Positions 22,331-31,690 of a DNA stretch of 64,000 bases are shown here, one piece after another. Under the pieces are notes generated by a model. The model was not told the DNA's origin. It worked only from the letters and a program-made list of their open reading frames with translations, and searched no databases. The stretch comes from Symsagittifera roscoffensis. Taxonomy: Eukaryota > Xenacoelomorpha > Acoela > Convolutidae. The stretch spans positions 13,304,660-13,368,659 of the forward strand of contig NC_087069.1 of the NCBI RefSeq assembly GCF_963678635.1, given 5' to 3'. Each line of letters opens with the position of its first letter. Position 1 is the first letter of the stretch. The position numbers and the translations under genes were made by a program.

Positions 22331-23887
22331 AACAAGAGATCTATGGGCGTGTTCAGCAGTTCCTGCACGAACGCGTCGAAGATGGTATCTTTCGCATAGA
22401 ACACTCTAGCCATGTACCTCTACTCCCAACAGGGGCTCAAGAACCTCAAGATTTCGTGATCCTTCCTCGTCTTCAGATCACCCTTCGCGCGTTCCCCCCA
22501 GAATCCCCCAACGGTGACTTCAGTCACCGCTGTGACAAATCTTCCCACTGTCATGTCCCTGCTCTCTGCCACTTCCAGTTGCCCCTCAAAAAATTCCCAT
22601 ATCTGCTTGATGAAGAGTGGTGCACTCTCCCGCGTCTTGTCCGTGGCATTCTCAAGCCTTGGTGTCAGGAACGGCCAACTGCCTCTCTCTTGCGTCAGAC
22701 AGTACGGTATCGCTTCCAATTGTTTCTCGGCCGCAGCCACGTTCTTTCTCTCGTTATTCGGTCACCTCGCCTTGCTGGTGGAGCTCGTGATTGTCAAATC
22801 CATGCCTCGAAACCATAAACTCGCTGTCAAATGGTTTATTGTCTGGTGATTGTCCCTGATTTCTGGATTGAGTTTCAACTGCCGAGCAAGGTTCGACATC
22901 TCAAGCAAGAGGTCCTCGTCCAGTACTATGAGGATAACCGCCAGCTCATAGAATCCCCTTAAGGCCAGTTCCGACCTCAGAAGCCTCAAGCTTGTCGGCT
23001 CTAGCTCGCGATTAGGGGCAGCTATCAGTATCCGCCACGCGTTCCCTTCCGCTATCAAGATCAACATGGCATACACGAACTGTAAAGCGGGTGGCATACT
23101 CGCGTAGCCCGGGGACTTCGTTAATGCTACTCTTGTCCTGGGTCCAAATCTAGAAACCACCGATTACTGCACCTCATTCACTGCAGCGAACAACGTCTGG
23201 ATCGCCTCCCTGATCTTCTTAGGCGTTGGCGCCTCCCCTTTCAGGTGCTCTAGTAGTTCAGCCACATGCAAGTGATCGTTCATTCTTGCAAATGGCAGTA
23301 GCTGCGGCTCGCAACGCATCTCCGATTTGATCGCTACCACCAGGGTCAGCATCTGATTTAACTCCGCATCACGCAGCAAATACACTAAGGTTTCCAGCCA
23401 AAACATTTTCGGGGACGTCCCTTCAAAATCCGAGCCCGCCACGATGATTACACTTGCCGCTCCCGGGTCTGATCGATCATACACAGCCAATGTTTTCGCC
23501 AACTGCGAGCTCTCGCAGGGTTTGCCATATCTCGGATCATCGGCTGGCTTAGAACCCTCGTACGCGGCATCCGGGAGCCCCATGTCTCCCGGCTCAAGCA
23601 GCTTCTCCACCACTCTTAACTGTGCGGGAGTTGCCACCCTGATTCGGGCTATACTTGTTCGATCGATGTTTGGGAGGTTCCACTATGAGTCCCGGACTTC
23701 CCAAATGCTTGAGTGGCCTGTAGTTGATTGGTCTCATCACCGACTTCAGCGGGATCCCAGTTAAGTCTGTTGACTCCATTGTCCTCGCTCTTGAGAAGTG
23801 TGCCTCGTGGGCCTTCAACCAATATTCACAGTGGTGTCGACTCAAGTCCTCGTGTGACACAACCTTGAGCCCCAAGACCTCCGCCAA
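22331..23887 (-). pseudogene. Element A copy 2, region with RMND motif and helical segment
   Basis: The segment 23,887-23,594 (LSRHHCEYWLKAHEAHFSRA) leads to 23,637-23,164 (VIIVAGSDFEGTSPK, LNQMLTLVVAIKSEM, ARMNDHLHVAELLEHL), then 23,160-22,762 (FVYAMLILIAEGNAWRILIA, FYELAVILIVLDEDLLLEMS) and 22,740-22,420 (AIPYCLTQERGSWPFLTPRL, EVAESRDMTVGRFVTAVTEV). All parallel copy 1 at 16,300-17,730. Where copy 1 has GMND this copy has RMND. The Gln codon in LNQMLTL is a stop in copy 1. The family was not identified. Confidence 0.5.
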
Positions 23888-23994
23888 TTCATGTCTGCAC
23901 TACAAATCCTCCAGGTCCAACTCTTTTACTCTCTCCGAATATCGCGTCTTACTCGCCTCTGCCGGTCTCTCCATCTTCTTGTTGTCCACCACCA

Positions 23995-24870
23995 CTACCG
24001 AAGAAACCAATGAACTCTGGGACGTGGATGACTCCGCCTCTTCGGCCTCCATCGGTATGGATCCTGGCTGTCTGGTCCGGCTGTCGAATTGTCTCTCGAA
24101 TCAACTCTCGCTCTCAGTCGGCTGGATAAGGGTCTAGGGGCAAAGAAAGGAGGTATCGGGGGTGGAACAAAGGTAAACTGGGCCGTTTCCAGCAGGTCCA
24201 ACTATAGCAGGTTTAGGTGCTTTTGGAAGACACCATTCAGCCACTCCGTTCTCTTGGGCGTGTCAAAGTAGATTTCGTCCGAGGATGCATCGTGCGGAAG
24301 GGACCGTTCCATCAGGTCGGCCACATCTAGCAACCTCGCCGGGAGCACGGTTCTTTGGTGAAACTGCCTGATTTCTTCGTTGATTTTTCGCACCTTCTCA
24401 TTCATTTCCATCGCATTTTGGTCAAACTTTAAGTTGTATGGAACCATACAGATGGTGAGTATGGGGGATCAAAACAAATCCTCAGCTCCTGAAGGAAACA
24501 ACTTATCTTCTCGTGCAACCTCATCACCTTCCTTGACTCTCCTATAGACACGTCATTGGTCCCCATCATCAGATTGACCGTATACATTCTCACCATATCC
24601 AACATCTCCAGAGACGCCAACATCTGCGGCGTCGCAGCTCCAGAAAAACTCAAGACTCCAACCTGCCAGTGTGACTGGACCCGCGTCAGCACCCGTATCA
24701 AGCTGTCCCCTATAATCAGGTGAACCCCACCCTCCGGTATCTTGGGTTGAGTGAAGTAATCAGCCCAGGCCGCGTCATAGAAACAGTCCCTCCTGGCCGC
24801 TGTGCTGCCGTCCAGTCCATTCGGTTGTGCCTGTGGTATGCGAAATCCTTATTCTACTTGTAGCTCGCGA
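23995..24870 (-). pseudogene. Element A copy 2, SGNH/GDSL-hydrolase-like domain
   Basis: Block I is LIIGDSLIRVL with GDS at 24,702-24,710, block III is MMGTNDVS with GTND at 24,552-24,563, and block V is SSDEIYFDTP with DEIY at 24,268-24,279. Block V should be Asp-x-x-His, and here the His is Tyr. The segment before block I (AYHRHNRMDWTAAQR, YFTQPKIPEGGVH) also matches copy 1. Frame shifts lie near 24,780 and 24,430. The domain would fold as an SGNH esterase, but the catalytic His is lost in this copy. In CR1-type LINEs an esterase domain is known in ORF1. Its presence here follows a Ty3-type integrase. Confidence 0.6.
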
Positions 24871-25047
24871 TTGTCACACTCCTAACTGGATGATCCCTCA
24901 AAGTAGGGGGTCGCCCTTCCCTCACCAAATCGTCACGGGCTTTCGACTGTAACCTATCCTGTAGTTCCTTGAGACGTGATGAAATCGACCCGGCTTGGCT
25001 ACTACTTGTGCTTGAACTAGGGTTATAACCTGGGAGCTTGACCTACA

Positions 25048-25962
25048 TCAATGGTCGTATCGATTGCGTATCCAGACTGTGCACAGAGGGCAACGGCTCG
25101 GGTGTATCCACACCTCCAGCCCCTCATTCATGTGCTCCTGGGCCGCCCGGTCTAAGTTAAACCGGCCGCTGGGCCTAGGTACCTCGTCCACCTCCATTCG
25201 CGACTCACGTCTCGATGCTGTGGCGGCTGACTCTTTTGTCCGTGTCCTCTTTTCTTTCTGTCTCGCGAGCTCTCGCTGTCTTCTCTGAAGCCTCTCCATC
25301 TCTGACTTCAGCTGCTCACTGTTCGCTTCGTTCTCGCGGACCCTCTGCTCCTGCTGGTACTCCGCCCTGATCTCGTTGAGATCACGCCACGCCTGATCCC
25401 TCTCGAGGATCGCCAGATCTCTTTCCAGGTTTGCCTGGTCCCTCTCGAGTTTCAAGCCATCCCTGTCATGGCTCGCTTTGTCTCTTTCCTTCTGTGCCCT
25501 CTCTAGTTCCCTCTTCAAGCTACTGAGGTCTGGGTATGCTTCCTGCATCTGTTGAGACCGTGTCATAGACAACGGCCTGCTCGTGGATTGGGCCGCGAAC
25601 CCTGCTGGCGGTCTGGCGGGGAGTGGAAATTCTTCCGCGCCATATTCCGTGTTATTGCTCAAGCCAGGATTTCTCGCCAAGTCAAATGCCCTCACGCCTC
25701 CATCCACATTCCAGGACAACCATCTGGTCTGCTCCTGATTGGATATCCCCTCCGTGGTGTAGCCAACCATCAAAACAGCTTCTGTCGCTGATTCCCTGCA
25801 TTCACTCTGCGCCCTCAACTGCAGGAAGGCGTTTAACATCACCGCCATCCTCTCATCGGTTTGGGTGTAGTCCACATCCCTCAAGCGTTTGTATAGTTCA
25901 TCGAGCGTAGGTCTCTTGAGCGCTGCAGGCATAGATTTCCAAAAGCGATCCGCCATTGTCAC
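25048..25962 (-). CDS. Element A copy 2, open coiled-coil segment
   Basis: This is a 304-codon open frame, the longest intact one in copy 2. The N-terminus MADRFWKSMPAALKRPTLDE looks like a small helical domain. Residues about 100-135 are Pro-rich (FPLPARPPAGFAAQS). Residues about 140-240 form a long, highly charged coiled coil (ERAQKERDKASHDRDGLKLE onwards, with an RDQANLERDLAILERDQA repeat). The C-terminus is Arg/Glu-rich with a RRESRMEVDEVPRPSGRFNL stretch and ends CPLCTVWIRNRYDH. It lies between the macro-like segment and the SGNH-like domain, so it probably was a linker or oligomerisation part of the polyprotein. Confidence 0.5.
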   Translation of the reverse strand: MTMADRFWKSMPAALKRPTLDELYKRLRDVDYTQTDERMAVMLNAFLQLRAQSECRESATEAVLMVGYTTEGISNQEQTRWLSWNVDGGVRAFDLARNPGLSNNTEYGAEEFPLPARPPAGFAAQSTSRPLSMTRSQQMQEAYPDLSSLKRELERAQKERDKASHDRDGLKLERDQANLERDLAILERDQAWRDLNEIRAEYQQEQRVRENEANSEQLKSEMERLQRRQRELARQKEKRTRTKESAATASRRESRMEVDEVPRPSGRFNLDRAAQEHMNEGLEVWIHPSRCPLCTVWIRNRYDH

Positions 25963-25984
25963 AATCTTAAGATGATCTCACGTG

Positions 25985-26080
25985 TCAACCGACTTGAGAA
26001 TTACCTTACCAACCAACTTGAGAATTACCTTAACAACCAACTTGAGAATTGCCTTCCCAACCAACTTGAGAATGAGAAAT
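25985..26080 (-). repeat. 27-bp tandem repeat (about 4 units)
   Basis: The unit accaacttgagaattacctt is repeated with small changes (first unit accgacttgagaattacc, third ...attgccttcccaaccaac). It lies just upstream, in transcription sense, of the coiled-coil ORF of copy 2. A second short repeat, gtatctaacttgag / gtatctagcttgag, occurs at 26,367-26,404. Confidence 0.85.
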
Positions 26081-26517
26081 GTCTCCCTTCAAATGCTGCT
26101 GATCGTGAACTTGTTCAAGACCTTTTTTTCTATTTCAACCTGAAATTAAAATGCAGTTTCTAGAACGAGATGTCCTGTGCCTAACCTAAGCCCCCCCATC
26201 ATTGATTGTGTTTAAAACCTTATCCCACCAATTATTTACTAAAAAAAATCAATTAATAATTTTAAGAGCATGCAAATTCATTTCATGTTTTAGCACCATT
26301 AATTCTCTAAGATTTAATTGTCATGCCAATTACATTAAAATCCGTCTAGCTGACTCGTGCCCCTTTGTATCTAACTTGAGACCCCCTTTGTATCTAGCTT
26401 GAGACCTCCTCGTCCCCCAAACTCAGGTGATACTCAGGAAGTACTTCTTGTGTAGTTGAACCGTTATCTCCGTTTCTGAAAAGACCACGTGTAGGATAGC
26501 GTTTAATTCCCTTGGTT

Positions 26518-27026
26518 TCAACTTTCCCCTGTTTGAGTCATAGACCGGCATTGAGACCTCCATTTTTCCTCTTCGACCATGAAGTCTCTCAGCCTCGTCT
26601 GTACCAACATCACGTGCTCAGGATCTATCGTGTTCCTATCATTGATCCTCGTTACCAAAAAGCACAGATATTTACCAGGGACTTGTGAAATTGATGGGGG
26701 AAGCGCAGCCATTCCTCCCAACCCCGGTCTCTGCCTGAATAGAAACTCCACGTTCTGATATTCTCTCTTGAAATCAGCCCCAGTCTCGATTTGAAGCTCA
26801 AGGCCGCCGTTATACAGATCGCACTTGTCATATCTGACAAAATGAAGTCGCTGTCCGTGATCAGGATGTTCTCTGAATATTCACTGGGTGTATCAAATTT
26901 TGTTTTGAAATTCCGTCTTATGGCAGGCTCAGCCTTTTTCTCATCTAATTCCAGCCCGTTGGCCTCTCTCACTTCTCTGAGTTTCTCTATCATCAAATTT
27001 TTGGTGTGGGTAAGTGCTACCCCCAC
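26518..27026 (-). pseudogene. Element A copy 2, macro-domain-like segment
   Basis: Two frames that meet at about 26,790 (one base out of register) read ENILITDSDFILSDMTSAIC ... ALSFKSRLG, then ADFKREYQNVEFLFRQRPGL ... LPPSISQVPGKYLCFLVTR. This order fits the macro (ADP-ribose-binding) fold: an early D-hydrophobic strand, a Ser/Ala-rich loop, F-K-x-x-hydrophobic, and late a hydrophobic strand with Tyr/Phe-Leu-Val-Thr-Arg. Macro domains bind or hydrolyse ADP-ribose groups. The N-terminal Asn/Gly ligands are not obvious, so I keep this moderate. It lies directly after the integrase tail. Confidence 0.42.
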
Positions 27027-27198
27027 TCCCCGGACAAAAATAGTTATCGACGTCCCCGTCGATGATGCTGGGTCTAAATTATCTGGCGGTATCTCGAGCG
27101 GCCTGTCGGTTGCTGTTCAACCTAAAAGAGGATCTTTCGTTTTCACGTGTTTTTCCGCTGACACGTCGATCTGCTGGATGCTTTGCTCTTCATCTCTT

Positions 27199-28251
27199 TC
27201 ACTCTTGAGTCCGCGCATCCATTCCAGTGTCCTCAAGTTTGTTTTTCCTCCTTTCTGTCTCGCTCTGCTCCAGATCTATTTCTTGTTCTGGTGTGGAGTA
27301 GTCTTCTTGCGGGTAGTGTTGGCTGTCGTTGATGATTTGCCATTCATCATCGGCTACCCATTCGCCCACACTCAGTAACCCTTCGCTCAACTCGTCAGGC
27401 TGTATCTTGTCAATCAAGAAGTCATCCCCGTACCTGTTATATCTCATGCCTGTCCGTTTCCGATTGCCAGTCCTCGTTCCTACTGATCTCGGCAAGTCTG
27501 GTTCGGTCCACTTTGACACCTCGTTCTGCTCTGGATCATTCCAGTCCTCTTCCGCGAAGGATTCAGCATCTGAGTCTGCATCTATCTCCTCATTGTCATC
27601 CATGCTCACGTCCTCGTTGCCATCATTCTTTTCTCTGAAGCCGTTTTCATTCACTTCGAATGCTGGCTCTACCAATAGGTACTCTAGTCCCTCCATATTC
27701 TGCGGTACGCACCAGTCTTCCGGAGATGGGACATGAGGTTTCAGATTTTCATAATGCGCTGCTCGTCCCGTATTCAAGCGGTAGAACCGTCCCTGCTGGT
27801 GTACTTCCGTTATCATGAACGGTCCACGCCATTTCTTAAGTAGTTTCTTCGTCCCCTTGGGAGGTAAGATGTTCTGGAACACCCAGACGTTCTGGTCCAC
27901 TGCATACGGTTTTTCTTGAAGTATCCTCTCATTGTATTGCTTCCGCTGCCTCATTTGTGCTTGCGCCGTGTTCCTCCTGCAGAGCTCGTTTAGTTCCTGT
28001 TGTCTCTTGACTGCTTCTTTCACATAGGCTTGAGGCGACGTCTTTTTCGCCTCGTATTCTGGGTAAGAGAGCGTTACAGGCATTGCTCTCTCCCTGCCCG
28101 CTAACATCATGAAGGCACTTATTCCTGTCGCCGAGTGTTGCGTGCTGTTGTATGCCCCTACCACTTGCGGCAGATATTTATCCCAGTCCGTCATGTATCT
28201 CGAGCAATACACCCTCAGTATGTTCACTAATGTGCTGTTATGTCTCTTCAC
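27199..28251 (-). CDS. Element A copy 2, integrase core end and C-terminal tail
   Basis: This is a 350-codon open frame. It starts in the integrase core (KRHNSTLVNILRVYCSRYMT, VGAYNSTQHSATGISAFMML), the typical Ty3 region around the last catalytic acidic residue, here altered to K before RHN. A helical part (QQELNELCRRNTAQAQMRQR) and the GPF/Y-like module (VWVFQNILPPKGTKKLLKKW, RGPFMITEVHQQGRFYRLN) follow. The last 150 residues are acidic and end in MRYNRYGDDFLIDKIQPDEL. The integrase inserts element cDNA into the chromosome. Upstream parts are in other frames, so this is a piece of a broken polyprotein. Confidence 0.8.
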   Translation of the reverse strand: MKRHNSTLVNILRVYCSRYMTDWDKYLPQVVGAYNSTQHSATGISAFMMLAGRERAMPVTLSYPEYEAKKTSPQAYVKEAVKRQQELNELCRRNTAQAQMRQRKQYNERILQEKPYAVDQNVWVFQNILPPKGTKKLLKKWRGPFMITEVHQQGRFYRLNTGRAAHYENLKPHVPSPEDWCVPQNMEGLEYLLVEPAFEVNENGFREKNDGNEDVSMDDNEEIDADSDAESFAEEDWNDPEQNEVSKWTEPDLPRSVGTRTGNRKRTGMRYNRYGDDFLIDKIQPDELSEGLLSVGEWVADDEWQIINDSQHYPQEDYSTPEQEIDLEQSETERRKNKLEDTGMDARTQE

Positions 28252-28326
28252 TAACCCGTTAGTCTGAGGATGGTAAGTGAGTGCGCTTGAGTAATGTGTG
28301 ACCTCTTCGTCAATTCTTTTGTCAGG

Positions 28327-28936
28327 TCACCCACGAAGGCTTTCCCGGTGTCCCGATGTCATCGGACAACCATATCGTGATATCCAATGCGTTATCAAGT
28401 GGTCACAAGTCTCCTCCGCTGAGGCTGTTTGGCAGGGCACCGCTTCTGCCAACTTCATTAAGTGGTCTATTATGACAAGTATTTGGTTGTATCCCGACTC
28501 TGTCATGCAGATTTTCTGGTGGTCTATCTGCACAACCTCGTTGAATTCCGAGCTCTGAACGGACTTTCCTTGGGTCTTTCACCTGTAGGCATGCCAGACA
28601 AGCGTTCACCCATGTTTCGCAAGCCTTCCTTAATCCCGGCCAATCAAACCTGTGTAGTATTCTCTGTTGCACCTTGTCTGTCCCCTGGTGCCCCATTTGA
28701 TCATGCGATCTGAATAACACCTCAGTCTGGTACAAATGTGGTAGCATGATGTGGTTAGGCTTTTGTAGTATCTTCTCCTCATCCATTCTCCTGCATGCTA
28801 TCACCCCATCAGCTGTGTGATAGAATAAATCTTTTCTCTGAATGGGAGCTTCCCTCGCTGTAACTCTTGCAAACCTATTGATGAAAGAGTACGAGTTTTC
28901 CTTAAAACAAGAATACCGGCGCAAACGCAGATACAT
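28327..28936 (-). pseudogene. Element A copy 2, integrase zinc-binding domain and core start
   Basis: The ORF 28,936-28,403 carries the integrase H2C2 domain: RSHDQMGHQGTDKVQQRILH, then FDWPGLRKACETWVNACLAC (His-x-x-x-His and Cys-x-x-Cys spacing). The start of the catalytic core is in another frame (28,533-28,327): QIDHQKICMTESGYNQILVI, LIDHLMKLAEAVPCQTASAE-like, then HWISRYGCP. The first catalytic Asp is in QID. The segment with the second Asp is scrambled by a frame change at about 28,330. In sense direction, upstream sequence is lost at about 28,900, where a Penelope-like relic begins. Confidence 0.7.
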
Positions 28937-28951
28937 CCAATGAACGACAAA

Positions 28952-29257
28952 AACGGTTTGTGCTCATGTTGCAGCAGGAAATCAACATAAAGATCGAAGA
29001 GGGTTGAGCACAAGAGTTGCCGAAACTGGTATCATCTAAAATACGCTAAAATATCTGATGAAGTATACGAATTAATAACAGAGATAATCTGGTATTGTGA
29101 AAGCTGCTGCCGCGCTAGAAACTATGAGAACGATACTCAACAAATTAAATTGTTCCTCACGTATGTGAATGACTTTGATAGAAAAGATTTAAGTGAGCCG
29201 ATTTGTGTTCTCGATGCCGCCAATTCTCTTAATCCAAATCTGCAGTTAATCTCTTAA
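28952..29257 (+). pseudogene. Degenerate PHD-finger-like segment
   Basis: The frame reads NGLCSCCSRKST, a stop, then VEHKSCRNWYHLKYAKISDE and IIWYCESC. Compared with the better copy at 32,348-32,548 it keeps the first Cys pair, the central NWYH and the last Cys pair, but has His for one Cys (VEHKSC) and Tyr for another (HLKY). It continues for about 46 residues to ANSLNPNLQ, where the thumb homology begins. PHD fingers bind histone tails. Such fingers are known in ORF1 of some LINEs. This copy is broken. Confidence 0.5.
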
Positions 29258-29269
29258 TCCAAATCTTAA

Positions 29270-29760
29270 TGCAATGTAAAGGGAACTTATTCAAAGGGGA
29301 ATTTGGCAATCCTGAATTTGAACATAAATCTATCGCAGGATGGGTGTGTAACATGCAATTGGTATCAAAAACAAACAGATACTGGGACCATAATGAAATA
29401 TAGAAGCTGCGCCCCAACTCAGTGTAAGCGTAGTGTTTTCCGAGGCACTGTACATAGTCAGGAGTTTTCAGGAGTATGTCTTTTGGTAGCATTTTGATAA
29501 GGCTATGGAAACTAACAGGGCGCAATGGACTCTGAAAATTGGTCCGCAAATGTGGCGGCACACGCCCTGTGCAAAATCATCAAGGGCATGGGCGAGCCCC
29601 TGGACAGTGAGAGGAGTTTTTCAATTCAGTCACCAAAGGATATGAAGCCCCCAATGCTGATGGTGCGACATAGAGGTAACCATAGCCAATATTTTACAAG
29701 CAGGTTACGAAGTTTAACAACGTTCAAAAGGTTTTCACCACAAGAATACTAGACTCTTGT
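29270..29760 (+). pseudogene. Penelope-like RT thumb and linker
   Basis: 29,303-29,497 reads LNINLSQDGCVTCNWYQKQT, DTGTIMKYRSCAPTQCKRSV and FRGTVH, the segment after the palm in Penelope-like reverse transcriptases (a hydrophobic strand, a WYQKPTDTG-like box, then SCAP). The linker continues in another frame (29,525-29,752) with WSANVAAHALCKIIKGMGEP and a SRLRS block. The catalytic palm is not present in this locus. Frame changes occur near 29,470 and 29,610. Confidence 0.55.
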
Positions 29761-30097
29761 TTACCATCGCTGAAATCAGCATTTTCCAATGATCTCAAGT
29801 CAAGAGTGGTTTTAAAAACTGCCATGTAGTTTATGCACTTCCACCGAAGTTGGACAAACTGTTCGACAGTTGACTACTAGAATTGAGGAACATAAGAAAA
29901 CAGACTCACCGGTAGGCTTCAACCAGCAGCAATGCAGACTTGAGGGAAACAGGGCAGCTGTTAGATAGGAAATTTTAGAACGGTCGAACAACCAAAGCAA
30001 ACTGTTAATACTAGATGCAATACAAATCAAGAAAGAGAAACCGGGCTTGAACATGCGCCATGAGTTTAAGAGCAAGGAGTTGAAACTGAAAACTTAG
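29761..30097 (+). pseudogene. GIY-YIG-endonuclease-like C-terminus
   Basis: After SNDLKSRVVLKTAM, a frame starting at 29,831 reads LCTSTEVGQTVRQLTTRIEE, H-KKTDSPVGF, a stop in place of one codon near 29,970, then EILERSNNQSKLLILDAIQI and KKEKPGLNMRHEFKSKELKL, ending in TAG at 30,095-30,097. The x-VGQT-x-R-x-x-x-R-x-x-E-H pattern and the later acidic helix match the YIG half, Arg and Glu of the GIY-YIG nuclease of Penelope-like elements. The first Tyr of YIG is changed. In an intact element it nicks the target DNA. Confidence 0.55.
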
Positions 30098-31410
30098 ACA
30101 CAAAAACGTTCATGTCGTGAACAAATTTCTGATTCAGAAACTTCCAAACAACCTAATTAAAAATCGAAAAAAAAATTTTAATCTAAAAGTTTTTTCAGAG
30201 CTCAACTGTGATTGGCTAAATTTTTGAAAAGGTGGTTTAGAACCACAATTGATGTGAAATAATCTAAGTGAAGTTTGTAAATTGATGTTTTATTGACATT
30301 TAGATTAGTTTACTGTAAAAATCTGACGAGGCAGTTACTTATGAAAACGTTTGAAAATTAAAACGATAAATAATCGTATGATTAATCGTAATAAAAACAA
30401 AAAAATTCGCTTGAGAGGCACTATAATCATGATGAAAGTGCGCCTTAGAGTGGAATAATTTAACCTCAAAACAAAATTAACAAGTTTTCACTATTATAGG
30501 GCTTTTTTTAAAATTGGAATTGATCTGGAATTTATCAGAGTAAATTTATACAATATGAGGAATTTGTGTTAATGTGTGGTTTTTATTTGGAATTTTTGGG
30601 CAATTTTTTCATATAGTTTTTCTTTTTCAAAATTTTGAACAGCCAGTTTTTTTCCAGAATTTTTTAAAAACTAGAACTGATTCGTTAGCGGTTAAGGTCT
30701 TGTTTCTATATTTCAAAGATAAATTGGCATTTCAAGTTTTATATGGCTTTCACCAGGGTTATATCATGAAAATATCAAGGAAAAAAAAACCGACTGTTTC
30801 CTAGCTTTTACTTCTGATTTGTGTTTGGTCTCTTCTTCCTAACCAATTAAAATCACATACAACCTCTGAAATTATTCAATTTTTCAAAATCTTTGATGGA
30901 ATTGTACGGTTTTTTGAAAAAGCAAAAAAAACAACAACAAACAAACGCAATATATGTTAGTTGTAAGCGTTTTCAAATTTACAAGTGTAAATCAAATTGT
31001 GTCTATATTAATTGTCAAATACAATAAAACTGAAAAATAATAAAATACGCATTTAATCATAGTATCACTGCCTCACTGAATTTATAATAAAAAAAATTGA
31101 ATTATTTTATGCAGATATTTTCCATAGGTTGCCACGGTTGGATCTTTTTCAAGCGATGACAAATAAAAAATTTTATGCATCTTCATGATATAAAACAAAA
31201 CTAATCTGTGCATAAAGATCAACGATCATAAAAATTGTCATAAAATTATGTAAAAACTATTATAAAATAATTTTATTAATTTAGCCAAAAATTTTGGAGA
31301 GATTTCATTTTTTTATTGTTTACAATGTTGTACTTTTTTTTGCTAATTTCATGCTAACATCTACGTTGATTTGTTTTTTTTGTTTATGCTTAAATTTTCC
31401 GATTTTGGAA
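30098..31410. other. AT-rich spacer without a recognised gene
   Basis: Long T and A runs dominate and all frames are short. It separates the two oppositely oriented Penelope-like relics. No terminal repeat of either relic could be delimited. Confidence 0.6.
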
Positions 31411-31690
31411 CTATAACGTTAATGTCAGCTCCCTACTTCTAAACTCGTCGCGAGTGTTAATTACTGGTCTATTTTTCCTAATGTGCAGCGCCTCTAATAT
31501 AAGTAACTTAATGCTGCAGGGGGCCTGGTCAACTATCTTTCAATCAAACTTTTATCTACCACCATCACTGCAAAACTGCCTTATATTCTGTCTAAGTTGT
31601 TTATCCTTTTTTTGTTGTTCCTCAGTACTTGTGCTGAGATTTAGGACCGTCTGGCCTACATAGATGGATTTGCACACACAAAGTTCAAGT
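31411..31690 (-). pseudogene. GIY-YIG-endonuclease-like C-terminus (relic 2)
   Basis: One frame reads CVCKSIYVGQTVLNLSTSTE, EQQKKDKQLRQNIRQF, a few stops, then SIKLLILEALHIRKNRPVIN and TRDEFRSRELTLTL, with TAG at 31,413-31,411. It matches relic 1 (VGQTVRQLTTRIEEHKK and DAIQIKKEKPGLN). Here the Tyr of YVGQT is kept, preceded by a C-x-C. The Arg after VGQT is Leu and the His of EEH is Gln. It is inactive in this form. Confidence 0.5.

Larger units (their letters stand above)
20763..28936 (-). mobile_element. Element A copy 2: Ty3/Gypsy-like, 5'-truncated
   Basis: On the minus strand the order is integrase zinc-binding domain, integrase core, integrase C-terminal tail, macro-like domain, a spacer with 27-bp repeats, coiled coil, SGNH-like domain and the unknown 3' domains. 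Gag, protease and RT are absent. The 5' break is next to a Penelope-like relic that starts at about 28,950. The 3' break is at about 20,763, inside the acidic tail (SRDDWANTAIPSL). The coding frame has many shifts. Confidence 0.75.
28952..30097 (+). mobile_element. Penelope-like relic 1: PHD-like, RT thumb, GIY-YIG end
   Basis: On the plus strand three conserved parts follow each other: a PHD-finger-like segment, the RT thumb/linker and a GIY-YIG-like end. The RT palm with its catalytic Asp pair is absent. Relic 2 (31,411-32,548, minus) has the same order and spacing. The left end abuts the broken 5' end of element A copy 2. Confidence 0.6.

Noticed and set aside
26791-27736. Plus-strand ORFs of 135-195 codons
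   Set aside because: They are antisense shadows of the macro-like and integrase-tail coding sequence of element A copy 2.
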